A stretch of DNA of 64,000 nt from Pseudarthrobacter oxydans. GTDB lineage: Bacteria > Actinomycetota > Actinomycetes > Actinomycetales > Micrococcaceae. Below are positions 8,524 to 16,971 of this stretch, in pieces. Location of the stretch: assembly GCF_030812335.1 (NCBI RefSeq), contig NZ_JAUSSN010000007.1:209917-273916 (forward strand), read 5' to 3'. A program made the position numbers and the translations under genes. Numbering within the stretch: the stretch's first letter is position 1; each line of letters starts with the position of its first letter. The notes beneath the pieces were generated by a model that was not told the origin of the DNA, did not search any database, and saw only the letters and a list, made by a program, of their open reading frames with translations.

Positions 8524-10248
8524 ATGATCCACCGCTGGAGCATCGCCAGACGGCTGTTTGTGGCCCATCTGCTGTTTATGCTGACGCTCACCGCAATCGT
8601 CGGGACCGCGACGTTCGTTGATGCGCGCGACCACGCCTACGACGAGGCCGGCCGGCGGATGGCCGCCGTCGCGACCGCGGTGGCGGACAGCCCGTTCGTG
8701 CTGGAGGCGGCGGAAGCCGCGGATCCCACCGCCCTGCTGCAGCCGTATGCCCTGAAGGTGACCGAGGACGCGGACGCGGATTTCATCACGATCATGGCGC
8801 CGGACCGCACCCGGTGGACCCACCCCCGGGAGGAGGAACTCGGGAAGCCCTATATCGGCTCGGTCGACGCCGCCCTGGACGGGCAGGTGTTCACCGAGAT
8901 TACGGCCGGCACGCTCGGCCCGTCGGTGCGCACCATCGCCCCTGTCAAGGACGCGGACGGCACGGTGCGGGCGCTGGTTGCGGCCGGCGTGACCGTGAAT
9001 ACGGTGGACGTCGCCGTCTCCGGCAGGCTGCCGGCGCTGCTGGCCATCGGGCTGGCCCTCCTGGCCGGCGGAGCGGTGGCGTCCTGGCTGCTGGGGCGGT
9101 ACCTGCGCCAGGTCACCCGCGGCTGGGGACCGGAGCAGCTTGCCCAGCTTTTCGCCTACTACGAGTCGGTCCTGCACTCGGTCCGCGAAGGTGTCATCCT
9201 GATCGACCCCAGGGGCAAGGTGGTGATGTACAACGACCAGGCCGCCGAACTGCTGGGTCTCACTCCCCGCGCCTCCGACGACGCCGGCACCCCGGCCGGC
9301 GGCGGGCGGCAGGACGCGCCGTCGCTCGCGGAGCTCCCGCTGGCCCCCAGCCTCAGGGAGCTGTTCGAATCGGGCCGGACCGCCCTGGACGAGATCCACC
9401 TGACCGGCTCGCGGATCCTCGTGGTGAACCAAGGACCGGCCGTCGGGCCCGGTTCTGCCGGCGGGCGCGGCAGCGCGGCCGTGTACGGGACCGTGGCCAC
9501 GATCCGCGACCGCACCGAAATCGAGTCGCTGGGCAGCGAGCTGGAAACCATGCGCACCCTCTCTGATGCACTGCGCGCCCAGACCCACGAGCACGCCAAC
9601 CGGCTCCACACGATCGTCTCGCTGATGGAACTGGGGCGCGGCGCGGAGGCCCTGGACTTCGCCACCCAGGACCTCGAGCTGAGCCAGCGGCTGACCGATG
9701 ACGTGGTGGGCTCCCTGGAGGAACCCGTGCTCGGCGCGCTCATTATGGGCAAGGCCGCGGAAGCCCACGAACGCGGCGTCGAGCTGACCCTGAACACCGC
9801 GGGCACCGGGAGCGGCCCTGCCGGCGTGTCCGGGCTGGCCGTGCAGGACCTCGTGGCGATCCTGGGCAATCTGCTGGACAACGCCATCGACGCCGCGGCC
9901 GAGGCTCCGGCCCCGAAGCTCGTCGAGCTCACGGTGGAAAATTCCGCCGAGGCCCTGGAGATCACGGTGGAGGACAGCGGTCCGGGGATCGACCCGCAGG
10001 CCGTCGAGGACATCTTCCGGCACGGCTTCAGCACCAAGGCCCCGGGACCGTTCGGGCGGGGCCTCGGCCTGGCCCTGGTCCGCCAGGCGGTGCAGCGGCT
10101 CGGCGGCACCATGACCATCACCAGCCCTGCCGGGGCGCTGTTCCGTGTCACGCTGCCAACGTCGCCGGCGGCATTAACGCCGCCGTCGCCGGCTGCCTCA
10201 CCACCGGCCACAACGCCGGCACCACTGACCAGCAAGGGACAGCAATGA
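8524..10248 (+). CDS. Sensor histidine kinase, CitA/DcuS/DctS type
   Basis: A membrane sensor of the citrate/C4-dicarboxylate family. A first transmembrane helix (about residues 11-33) and a second (about 170-190) flank a periplasmic PAS-like (PDC) domain. A cytoplasmic PAS domain begins near FAYYESVLHSVREGVIL. The phospho-acceptor helix contains QTHEHANRLHTI, then the ATPase has NLLDNAIDAA, DSGPGIDP and GRGLGLALV. I start at ATG 8524, with GGAAGG upstream, instead of an upstream TTG. The stop overlaps the regulator start as ATGA. The likely signal is dicarboxylate or citrate, from family and context. Confidence 0.92.
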   Translation: MIHRWSIARRLFVAHLLFMLTLTAIVGTATFVDARDHAYDEAGRRMAAVATAVADSPFVLEAAEAADPTALLQPYALKVTEDADADFITIMAPDRTRWTHPREEELGKPYIGSVDAALDGQVFTEITAGTLGPSVRTIAPVKDADGTVRALVAAGVTVNTVDVAVSGRLPALLAIGLALLAGGAVASWLLGRYLRQVTRGWGPEQLAQLFAYYESVLHSVREGVILIDPRGKVVMYNDQAAELLGLTPRASDDAGTPAGGGRQDAPSLAELPLAPSLRELFESGRTALDEIHLTGSRILVVNQGPAVGPGSAGGRGSAAVYGTVATIRDRTEIESLGSELETMRTLSDALRAQTHEHANRLHTIVSLMELGRGAEALDFATQDLELSQRLTDDVVGSLEEPVLGALIMGKAAEAHERGVELTLNTAGTGSGPAGVSGLAVQDLVAILGNLLDNAIDAAAEAPAPKLVELTVENSAEALEITVEDSGPGIDPQAVEDIFRHGFSTKAPGPFGRGLGLALVRQAVQRLGGTMTITSPAGALFRVTLPTSPAALTPPSPAASPPATTPAPLTSKGQQ

Positions 10249-10958
10249 GCGACATCCGAGTACTCGTCGTCGAAGACGAGCCCATCGCGTCGGCCGCCCA
10301 TGCCGCTTATATCGGCCGGCTGGAGGGCTTCACGCTGGCGGGCACGGCCCCGGACGGGCAGTCGGCGCTCCGGCTGATGACGGATTTCGCGGCGGCGGGG
10401 ACTCCGGTGGACCTGGTCCTGCTGGATATGAACCTGCCGGACCTGCATGGCCTCGACATCGCCCGGCGGATGCGTGCCGCCGGGCTGTTCGCGGACATCA
10501 TCGCCATCACCGCCGTCCGGGAACTGAACATCGTCCGCAGCGCGGTGGCCACCGGCGTGGTGCAGTACCTGATCAAGCCCTTCACCTTCGCCACGTTCGC
10601 GGACAAGCTCACCAGCTACCGGCTCTTCCGGGAGCAGCTGGCCTCCCCCGCCGCCGGGCAGGCCGGCCCCGGTGCGTCGCAGAGCGACGTGGACCAGGCC
10701 TTCGCGAGCCTACGGGCGCCCTCGGAGCTGCCGCTGCCCAAGGGGCTGTCCGCGTCCACACTGGAATCGGTGCAGGACTTCGTGAAGCTGCAGTCCGGGG
10801 CCGTGTCGGCCAGCGAGGTGATGGAAGCCCTGGGGATGTCCAGGGTGACCGCCCGGCGCTACCTGGAATACCTTGCCGACGCCGGCACGGTCACCCGGGC
10901 CGCGCGCTATGGCGCGCCCGGCCGGCCGGAGAACGAGTACCGCTGGAGGCAAAACTAA
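10245..10958 (+). CDS. Response regulator, CitB/DcuR/DctR type
   Basis: This is the cognate regulator of the sensor at 8524. The receiver domain (residues 1-120) has the acidic pocket VVEDEP, phospho-acceptor Asp in LVLLDMNLPDLHG, and Lys in VQYLIKPF. A linker leads to a helix-turn-helix with SASEVMEALGMSRVTARRYL, typical of this family. It probably activates dctA and related uptake genes when dicarboxylate is sensed. It is the last recognisable core-type gene before the accessory region. Confidence 0.92.
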   Translation: MSDIRVLVVEDEPIASAAHAAYIGRLEGFTLAGTAPDGQSALRLMTDFAAAGTPVDLVLLDMNLPDLHGLDIARRMRAAGLFADIIAITAVRELNIVRSAVATGVVQYLIKPFTFATFADKLTSYRLFREQLASPAAGQAGPGASQSDVDQAFASLRAPSELPLPKGLSASTLESVQDFVKLQSGAVSASEVMEALGMSRVTARRYLEYLADAGTVTRAARYGAPGRPENEYRWRQN

Positions 10959-11072
10959 GCGGACGCACTTGCCTCAGTGTCGACGGATACCGCCACATTA
11001 ACTGCCTGTCATTTCAGTAATCCCCTGCGCGCTTCGCACCCCTCGCTCAGTACTCCTACGCACAAATGATTC

Positions 11073-11672
11073 TCAGGGGCGCAATGGTTCGGCCGTCCTG
11101 CGTTGCCCGCGTTCAATTGCCCGGTAGACCGTGGAGCGACCGACGCCAAACAGCTCGGCCAACTCTGCCTTGCTGTATCCCCCCGCGGCGTGTAGTTCGA
11201 GGAGGTGGTTTTCCTGTTTGACGGTGAGTTTCGGTTGTTTCCCTCGTAGCCGGCCCTTGGCCTTGGCAACCTTCATTCCTTCACGGGTGCGCATGCGGAT
11301 GAGGTCGGCTTCGAACTCGGAGATCATCGCCAACACGTTGAACAGCAGTTTGCCCATCGGGTCAACGGGGTCATGGACGGATCCACCAATGCTGAGTTTG
11401 ATTTCGCGCTTAGCGAGGTCATCTGCAATTTCGTGGGCATCCCGGACGGAACGGGCCAGGCGGTCAAGTTTCGTGACGACGAAGGTATCCCCCGCCCGGC
11501 ACGCGGCCAGGGCTTCGCGAAGTCCGACACGGTTCTTGTTTGTGCCAGTAAAGCCATGGTCAACATAAATTCGTTCAGACTCAACGCCAAGGGCAGCCAG
11601 GGCATCACGCTGCGCTGTGAGGTCTTGCGCCTCGGTGGACACGCGCGCGTAGCCGACCAGTATTTGAGACAT
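11073..11672 (-). CDS. Serine recombinase (resolvase/invertase family)
   Basis: A small serine recombinase of 199 residues. The catalytic domain opens with ILVGYARVSTEAQDL, where the Ser of RVS is the nucleophile. It continues with KLDRLARS, which supplies active-site arginines, and EFEADLIRMRTREGM of the long E helix. The C-terminus is a resolvase-type helix-turn-helix (SKAELAELFGVGRSTVYRAI). I start at MSQIL, 11672, the usual family start. Its upstream region carries three copies of the repeat found at gene boundaries through the next 28 kb. No transposase is adjacent, so it is not a complete Tn3-type element. It could resolve, invert or insert DNA; the substrate is unknown. Confidence 0.9.
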   Translation of the reverse strand: MSQILVGYARVSTEAQDLTAQRDALAALGVESERIYVDHGFTGTNKNRVGLREALAACRAGDTFVVTKLDRLARSVRDAHEIADDLAKREIKLSIGGSVHDPVDPMGKLLFNVLAMISEFEADLIRMRTREGMKVAKAKGRLRGKQPKLTVKQENHLLELHAAGGYSKAELAELFGVGRSTVYRAIERGQRRTAEPLRP

Positions 11673-11712
11673 AAAAAATAGTGTGTCATATAAGACTCCC
11701 TTGCCGGTCAAT

Positions 11713-11736
11713 TCATCGGACGGGTCTTACGGGACG
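11713..11736 (+). repeat. Boundary repeat, copy 1 (recombinase upstream region)
   Basis: Core GGGTCTTACGGGACG, 46 bp upstream of the recombinase start. The 17 bases from 11713 (TCATCGGACGGGTCTTA) are repeated exactly at 36922, some 25 kb away. Together with copies 2 and 3 it forms a three-site cluster. Confidence 0.6.
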
Positions 11737-11790
11737 GTGATGGAACCTAGCTCGCAATGATGCAGTTCAGCGGTGTGTGCGACCGGTGGA

Positions 11791-11810
11791 GGACCGGCTT
11801 ACGGGACGGC
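11791..11810 (+). repeat. Boundary repeat, copy 2 (recombinase upstream region)
   Basis: Core CCGGCTTACGGGACG, same orientation as copy 1 and about 73 bp from it, which is close to seven helical turns. Confidence 0.6.
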
Positions 11811-11824
11811 TTGAATGTCAATCC

Positions 11825-11846
11825 GGACAGACCCCTAACGGGACGA
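11825..11846 (+). repeat. Boundary repeat, copy 3 (recombinase upstream region)
   Basis: Core GACCCCTAACGGGACG, about 36 bp after copy 2 in the same orientation. The stretch 11673-12035 has no convincing gene; these three sites are its only structure. Confidence 0.55.
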
Positions 11847-12035
11847 CGCCACTAATTCGGTGGCCAAAAGGAGTGCTCTACCTGATTCCCCTTGTGGGCG
11901 CGGTACCGGCCAATTTGAGCGAGGTGGTGCAGCGTGAGTTACGAGATGCCTTCCAGGAAAGCAAGCGGCGGGGACACGTTCTCATTCGTCAATAGCCAAA
12001 CAGGAACGACCCCTCAAGATCAGACCGGACGAGGT

Positions 12036-12374
12036 CTACTTATCCTCGGGCGAATAGGTGGGGTAGTAGCGTCGAATTTCCTCCACGGTCTTGCCGGCCT
12101 GGACCATTCGCTCTACCGGCATCAGCGCCCGGACTTCATCGTCACTTGAGCGGACGCTGTTCCATGGGCCGATGGTCTTGAAGCAGAAGTCGTTCGGGTC
12201 GTTCAACTTGGCCGGGTCGTAGCATTCAGGGTGATCTGACGCCACCTCCGAAGTCACCACAGGTGAATCGTCCTTCGAAGGTCGCTCCGCCGAAGCGTAT
12301 GCAGCGGCTGCACCGAGGCTCAGCGTCGCCGCGAGCCCGATAGCCAGACCGAGGAGCTTAGTATTCCTAGCCAT
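12036..12374 (-). CDS. Small secreted protein of unknown function
   Basis: I do not recognise this 112-residue protein. It begins with a signal peptide (MARNTKLLGLAIGLAATLS, cleavage likely after AAYASA) and continues as a short acidic domain with two Cys residues (ECYDP and DFCFK) that could form a disulphide. The C-terminus (VEEIRRYYPTYSPEDK) is polar. The start is set by GGGGGAAT before ATG 12374. It is a single-gene unit between the recombinase and a sigma factor gene. Confidence 0.6.
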   Translation of the reverse strand: MARNTKLLGLAIGLAATLSLGAAAAYASAERPSKDDSPVVTSEVASDHPECYDPAKLNDPNDFCFKTIGPWNSVRSSDDEVRALMPVERMVQAGKTVEEIRRYYPTYSPEDK

Positions 12375-12463
12375 GATTCCCCCAATAAATCGATAACTAC
12401 CTCGAAATAGTGAACCTATCATCCAGGAGTATGTGGGTCCATTGCCGCAATTCAGCAGCTACT

Positions 12464-12480
12464 CACGGTCTTACGTGACG
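12464..12480 (+). repeat. Boundary repeat, copy 4
   Basis: Core CGGTCTTACGTGACG in the gap between the small secreted protein gene and the first sigma operon. Confidence 0.45.
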
Positions 12481-12596
12481 CCGGGCATGCCTCGAGCGTC
12501 GCCCTCAGGTGGGAACCGTTCGGGCCGCCTGTTTGGTTCTATTCAATTGACACTGTCAGGGCCCAAAGATTTTCCAGGAGATTTTTAGGTTTGTGT

Positions 12597-12623
12597 AACC
12601 TTTTCAGTTGTCCCGGACAATAC
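12597..12623 (+). promoter_or_regulatory. Putative self-recognised ECF promoter of sigma module 1
   Basis: AACCTTTT and CGGACAATAC are separated by nine bases directly before the sigma gene. The same two boxes with the same spacing precede the paralogous sigma gene at 26770. The second box lies only about six bases before the ATG, so the transcript would be nearly leaderless. Autoregulation is inferred from the conservation. Confidence 0.6.
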
Positions 12624-12628
12624 AGTGC

Positions 12629-13246
12629 ATGGGGAACCTGGAGATTGACGAGGACCGCCTTTGGTCCCGCAGCCTAAGTGGTGACGGCGATGCGTTTGGG
12701 GTGCTGTACGACCGGCATCGTGACCGGGTCTTCCGCCACGCGTACAGGCTCGCGGGAAGCCATCACGACGCCGAAGACGTCATGGCTGCTGCCTTCCTGG
12801 AGCTCTGGCGGCGGCGCGGCAAGGTGCGTCTAGTAGCAGGGTCGATCCTTCCCTGGCTGCTCGTCACGACAACCAACATGGCCCGCAATAACGGGCGGGC
12901 AGCCCTCCGCTACCGGAAGCTGCTGAATGCACTGCCGCGTACCGAAGGGACGCCAGAGGCCATGGAGAATGAGCTTTTCGCGAGCACCCAAGGGACGCTG
13001 GACAAGGACTTCGCCAAAGCTCTCGGAACGCTAAGCGCTGTGGACCTGCACCTGGTGAGTCTGGTCGTGTTCGAGGACTATCCTCTGGCCGCAGCAGCGG
13101 TGGTCCTGAATCTGACTCCCGGCGCGGCGAAGACCCGGATGCACCGGGCAAAGCAACGGATGAAAGCCGCCCTTACTGGCACAACCAGCACGGGCGCTCC
13201 TGCTGCCCGCAGCCACGCAACCTCGGTTTTGGAAGGAGAACGCTAA
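12629..13246 (+). CDS. ECF-type RNA polymerase sigma factor (module 1)
   Basis: A 205-residue sigma-70 family regulator. Region 2 reads GDAFGVLYDRHRDRVFRHAY with DAEDVMAAAFLELWRR. Region 4 reads LAAAAVVLNLTPGAAKTRMHRAKQRM. ATG 12629 (MGNLEIDED) is chosen because the paralogue at 26770 starts with the same MGN and the promoter abuts it. The stop overlaps the next gene as TAATGA, pairing it with a membrane protein that is probably its anti-sigma factor. It is clearly homologous along its length to the sigma gene at 26186-26770. Confidence 0.88.
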   Translation: MGNLEIDEDRLWSRSLSGDGDAFGVLYDRHRDRVFRHAYRLAGSHHDAEDVMAAAFLELWRRRGKVRLVAGSILPWLLVTTTNMARNNGRAALRYRKLLNALPRTEGTPEAMENELFASTQGTLDKDFAKALGTLSAVDLHLVSLVVFEDYPLAAAAVVLNLTPGAAKTRMHRAKQRMKAALTGTTSTGAPAARSHATSVLEGER

Positions 13247-14073
13247 TGAAACAGTTCGATGTCGATGACCGGTTCAGCAACGCACTTCGAGCAGAACTCG
13301 TCGCCCAGGTCCACCCGCCGGCGCCGGTGCGGGCTCGCCGACACACCCGCGTCTGGCTCGGTGGCGGAGCACTGGCCGGCGCATTCCTGTTCGGCGGTAT
13401 CGGGGCAACCGCCGCCGGTTTGTTTCAGATCCCCGGGACGGAGCAAGTGACACCGCTGGCGTCGCCCGTGATGGAGATCCACACGGGAACAGCAACCGTG
13501 GGGCTCGGTGAACCTCCCGCTGGTGCCACCGGGATTGAAATGACGTTGACCGCACTTTCTCCTGGGTGGTTCCAGTTCCCAGACGGCGCAAGTGCCAGTT
13601 TCACCGAAATAAGTACTGACTCACGCTTCAATTCTTCGGGCTACACCATTCCTCTGGCCCCAGGGCAGGACAGCATAACGATTAGGACGGATCCGGGTAA
13701 CCGCTGGCAGCTTTCCGCAAAGTACGTGGAGCAGGAACGGACCCAACTGGGCGTCAATGCCAAAGGTGAAACCTACGGCGTTGAAAGCCCGGAAAACGGG
13801 GCCCCCGATCTGATCGCCGTGATGGCAACCAACGGATCATCCGGCTACGCGTACGCAAAAGACCTCTACGGCGGGCCAATGCCGACTAGCCCCGATGACG
13901 CGGCGAAAAACTTCAACACTCCACGCCCACCCCGCGAGATCCCGGTATTCCTCAGCGACGGGGAAACCCAAGTTGGGGTCTTCTTGGCAGCGGGTTCGGG
14001 AGGGGGAATACCTGCATATCCATCCAGATCGCCAATCTCGTCACCGGACTCCACGGCAGACCCTGCGGGCTAG
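13246..14073 (+). CDS. Single-pass membrane protein, probable anti-sigma factor (module 1)
   Basis: This 275-residue protein has a cytoplasmic N-terminus of about 35 residues (DDRFSNALRAELVAQ), one transmembrane helix (about 38-58, GGGALAGAFLFGGIGATAAG) and an extracytoplasmic domain with no motif I recognise. The N-terminal 60 residues match those of the protein at 25560-26189, encoded after the second sigma gene, while the outer domains differ. That pattern suits anti-sigma factors sharing a sigma-binding end but sensing different things. It lacks an obvious zinc HxxxCxxC motif. Function is inferred from position and topology. Confidence 0.65.
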   Translation: MKQFDVDDRFSNALRAELVAQVHPPAPVRARRHTRVWLGGGALAGAFLFGGIGATAAGLFQIPGTEQVTPLASPVMEIHTGTATVGLGEPPAGATGIEMTLTALSPGWFQFPDGASASFTEISTDSRFNSSGYTIPLAPGQDSITIRTDPGNRWQLSAKYVEQERTQLGVNAKGETYGVESPENGAPDLIAVMATNGSSGYAYAKDLYGGPMPTSPDDAAKNFNTPRPPREIPVFLSDGETQVGVFLAAGSGGGIPAYPSRSPISSPDSTADPAG

Positions 14074-14104
14074 GGCTTGTTCTCTGCCCTGGCTGCTCGC
14101 ACAG

Positions 14105-14123
14105 GGTTCGTCTTACGGGCGCG
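14105..14123 (+). repeat. Boundary repeat, copy 5
   Basis: Core TTCGTCTTACGGGCG, 32 bp after the stop of the anti-sigma gene and before the NUDIX gene. Confidence 0.55.
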
Positions 14124-14177
14124 ACTCGACAACCGACACTGGTCCCTTGGTCGTGGCATTGAGTTGTTCGTTGTCTT

Positions 14178-14735
14178 ATGCGCCAAGATGTCAGCATGCC
14201 TCTTCAAGATCTGCTCGCCCGCCTCAAGGAAGTTCCTCAGTCAGGTTCGCGAGACGACTATCTTCGGTTCGTGACCTTTGCCGGGGACGCGGCGTTGCGT
14301 CGCGATGGCGGCCCGGAGCATGTCACAGGGTCCTGCTTCGTCTTTTCGCCTGCATTCGATCGTGTTCTTCTGTGTTTCCACCGCAAGGGGCAGTTCTGGG
14401 TGCAGTTCGGCGGTCACATCGAGTCGAACGACGCATCGGTGGCGGAAGCCGCAGAGAGGGAGGCCCGGGAGGAGTCCGGAGTTGGCGACCTTGTCCTACT
14501 ATCTAGCGCGATCGTTGATCTTGACCGCCACGATCTGCACGCAGGGTTCTCATGCACCGCCCACTGGGATATTGGATTCGCTGCAACCATCGACCCTAAA
14601 GTCGACATCGCCGTGAGTGACGAAAGCGAGGACGTCCGATGGTTCCCAATCGACGAATTGCCCGATCAGGTGCCAACAGGCTTCGGCGCGCGCCTGAAAT
14701 ACGTCCGGCGCAGGGCAATCACACTGATTCACTGA
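14178..14735 (+). CDS. NUDIX hydrolase
   Basis: A NUDIX pyrophosphohydrolase of 185 residues. The box reads GGHIESNDASVAEAAEREAREESGV, matching the GX5EX7REUXEEXGU pattern and supplying the metal-binding glutamates. The surrounding reading (VLLCFHRKGQFWVQFGGH, VRWFPIDELPD) is typical of MutT-like or diphosphate-cleaving members. Substrate cannot be assigned. An internal ATG at 14196 is an alternative start. It stands alone between boundary repeat 5 and a membrane-protein gene. Confidence 0.85.
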   Translation: MRQDVSMPLQDLLARLKEVPQSGSRDDYLRFVTFAGDAALRRDGGPEHVTGSCFVFSPAFDRVLLCFHRKGQFWVQFGGHIESNDASVAEAAEREAREESGVGDLVLLSSAIVDLDRHDLHAGFSCTAHWDIGFAATIDPKVDIAVSDESEDVRWFPIDELPDQVPTGFGARLKYVRRRAITLIH

Positions 14736-14828
14736 TTGGTTGACGCGATCGGCTGCGAACAGCCGCCGTCCACTGTTGCCAGTGCAGGTGGCGCTACTGC
14801 TCCTATGCCGTCCGCTAGGGTGTCGAAT

Positions 14829-15326
14829 ATGGGTCAGGCAGCCGTGCGAAATGTAAAGACAGTAGCGTTGCCTCTCCTGGTCCGGGCTGTTTCCACCGGT
14901 GCGTTGCTGGGTACGTTTATCGGCGCGGGCACCTCAGTGTTTTCGACCATTCAGGCAGCTCTGTATCCGGAGCAGTTTGGGCCCTGGGGCATGAATGGCG
15001 GCCAGATATTCTTCATCGCCATACTTGGGCTCGTTATCGGAGCCGTTGCCGGGCTGGCAACGGGTGCCGGTTCGGTAGCGGCGCTTTGGATTGACGCCAG
15101 TACCTCCTTATCAGTTGTGCTGCCACGCGCGCTCACCGCTGGATTGGGAGCAGCCGCGGTGACGGCCGTTTACACCGTCATCGCCTTCCATACACTGGGA
15201 GCAACCGGGTTGGCGCTGGCAGGATTTGGAGCCGGCTTCGCCGCAGTCTCCGGGTTGCTGGCAGCCTTTCATACTCGACGGCTTATCCGCCGATACCATT
15301 CCACCGGCCAAAAGCAGGCCCACTGA
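14829..15326 (+). CDS. Polytopic membrane protein of unknown function
   Basis: This is an orphan 165-residue protein with about four hydrophobic segments rich in Gly and Ala (for example GALLGTFIGAGTSVFSTI and IFFIAILGLVIGAVAGLAT) and a basic C-terminal tail (FHTRRLIRRYHSTGQK). ATG 14829 (MGQAAVRN) puts the start close to the first helix; the frame is open upstream to 14736. No family is recognised. A site-like GGCTTGCGGGCGCG follows the stop at 15332, a weak match to the boundary repeat. Confidence 0.6.
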   Translation: MGQAAVRNVKTVALPLLVRAVSTGALLGTFIGAGTSVFSTIQAALYPEQFGPWGMNGGQIFFIAILGLVIGAVAGLATGAGSVAALWIDASTSLSVVLPRALTAGLGAAAVTAVYTVIAFHTLGATGLALAGFGAGFAAVSGLLAAFHTRRLIRRYHSTGQKQAH

Positions 15327-15413
15327 ACGTTTGGCTTGCGGGCGCGCGGTGTGTAGCTGACGAGCCCGTTGGGAGCCCGAATCAGACTGAGAGGTACGTC
15401 GCCTCTGGAACGC

Positions 15414-15450
15414 GAGAGGGGCTGCCGGTCAACGACGGGCAGCCCCTCTC
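15414..15450 (-). terminator. Hairpin terminator after the 15462-16288 operon
   Basis: A perfect 13-bp inverted repeat (arm GAGAGGGGCTGCC, 15414-15426 with 15438-15450) lies 12 bp past the stop of the small membrane protein. No clear U-tract is seen on the minus strand, so efficiency is uncertain. Confidence 0.6.
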
Positions 15451-15461
15451 AAATACTCCTA

Positions 15462-15671
15462 CTAAGCCCGAGTGGTCCCAATCGCAGTCGCCTTTCGCAT
15501 TCTGCGACCGACGCGCTTGCAGATCATCACAGCTGCGATAACGGCAACGATGAAGATAACACCTACATGCCAGGTCTCGAGCCTCCCCAGGCGGGAGACA
15601 CCCCAACATAGCCCGTACCAGATGGCAACGGTCAGGGCGACTCCGAGAAGGGCGAGTAAGAGTTTGCGCAT
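15462..15671 (-). CDS. Small two-helix membrane protein, partner of the secreted protein upstream
   Basis: The 69-residue product has two transmembrane helices (LLLALLGVALTVAIWYGLCW and WHVGVIFIVAVIAAVMIC) and a basic C-terminus. It starts 2 bp after the stop of the secreted-protein gene at 15674, so the two form an operon. A tiny membrane protein directly after a secreted protein is a common layout for a bacteriocin-like effector with its immunity protein, but no sequence similarity supports that here. Confidence 0.6.
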   Translation of the reverse strand: MRKLLLALLGVALTVAIWYGLCWGVSRLGRLETWHVGVIFIVAVIAAVMICKRVGRRMRKATAIGTTRA

Positions 15672-15673
15672 GC

Positions 15674-16288
15674 TTAGCCTCCGTATTGGAACGACATGGC
15701 GCCGTTTGCGTAGATCGTCGTCTTACCCCAAGGATAGAACGACTGGAAGCAGCCATAGTAGAGGATGCACTCGTTGATCTTGCCTTGGGTGTGCAGAATG
15801 GTCGCACTGCCAGAGGCGATTCTATTGTTGACTTCGTTGGAATTCTGAACCACGTAGATACCGTCTACGCGATCGAAATAACCGTAGTTGCTGTTTACTG
15901 ACGAGGAATACCCGGTGTAACAAAAATTTCCCGCGGTGTGGTACTGATAGACGATTCCGCCCGTGATCGAGCGCCAGATTGAGTAGCGGTCGGAGTAGTA
16001 GCACGAGGCCATTGTCTGGACCTGGTCCTTCGACACCTTCACGGAATGCGTTGTTTTTGACGGGTCAACAATTTTGTCAGCGATCTCCGGATGCTGTGCC
16101 AGAAACGCCTTGTCGGCGCCAGTCAGTCCGGCACCTTCGATGTTGGCAACGACGGTTTTGATCTTTGCGATGATCTCCTGGTCAGTCTCACTGACGGCCG
16201 CCGTTGCGCCCTGCATTCCGGTAAATATCAAGACCAGTCCCAGCAACGCAGCCATCATCGTTTTCTTGCGTAGGAAATTCAAACTCAT
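15674..16288 (-). CDS. Secreted protein of unknown function, AT-richer than neighbours
   Basis: The 204-residue product begins with a signal peptide (KKTMMAALLGLVLIFTGMQG, cut likely after ATAA). The mature part starts with a helical, charged stretch (DQEIIAKIKTVVANIEGAG), followed by a Tyr/Asn/Ser-rich domain with paired cysteines (SCYY, FCYTGY, ECILYYGCF). The start at 16288 is fixed by GGGGGAG upstream. Codon use is less GC-biased than in the core genes, suggesting recent transfer. No family is recognised. Confidence 0.65.
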   Translation of the reverse strand: MSLNFLRKKTMMAALLGLVLIFTGMQGATAAVSETDQEIIAKIKTVVANIEGAGLTGADKAFLAQHPEIADKIVDPSKTTHSVKVSKDQVQTMASCYYSDRYSIWRSITGGIVYQYHTAGNFCYTGYSSSVNSNYGYFDRVDGIYVVQNSNEVNNRIASGSATILHTQGKINECILYYGCFQSFYPWGKTTIYANGAMSFQYGG

Positions 16289-16971
16289 CTTGCGCTCCCC
16301 CAAGCTGCATTCCGTGAGTATTGGTCCGCGTTCCCCGGAATGCGGTTCTGGGATGCGCTGAACGATCCTCGGGTCTTGTAGAAATGGCTACTGCAAGACG
16401 CTTTCCGAAGATTTCCAAAGCGTAACGCTGCGATCCAAAGATCTGGATCCATAGTGGCGAAGGATTTGCGCAGGATATTCCTGGACTTCCGATATCGGCC
16501 AGCGACACGGCGCTGCCGGCGTCCTGCGCCACCGGGCTGGTCCGCCCAAGTAATCATGGTGCTTCTGCTGCATCGGGCAAGTAGGAACAGCAGAAGGACC
16601 GCGTGCTCCAGCGGCCGGATTGCCGGATCTTGCGAAGTATTTGCATGAGCCGAGCCTTGAGCGCGTAGACCTAGCATGTGCTGCTACGTCCTCGTGACCG
16701 CGGATGCGATTTCTGGGCCCTGATACTGATTGTGGGTAAGCCAGTCGTAAGCAGTCGAAACCTAAAGCGTCCGTTCAAGGATCCCCTATAGGACAGATCC
16801 GTCACCAGGGCGCGCCCCGAAGGTCGATGTCACCTTTCGGCCACCTGCTTGCGTCGCGTTTGGTCGGCCACTTTGTCAGGGCTATCGCGCCTTCCAAGGT
16901 AGTGGCGCCCAACCCACGGTAGGGGGCCACTCTGCCGGCGGATGGCCGTGAGTCGCCTGCTGCCTTGATTG
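16289..16971. other. 683-bp gap without a convincing gene
   Basis: Open frames here are short, overlap each other and show no family features. The only recognisable items are boundary repeat 6 at 16776 and, directly after it, GATCCGTCACCAGGGCG, which resembles a second degenerate copy. Confidence 0.5.
16776..16796 (+). repeat. Boundary repeat, copy 6
   Basis: Core GGATCCCCTATAGGACA, in the gap downstream of the minus-strand gene that ends at 16972. Confidence 0.55.
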
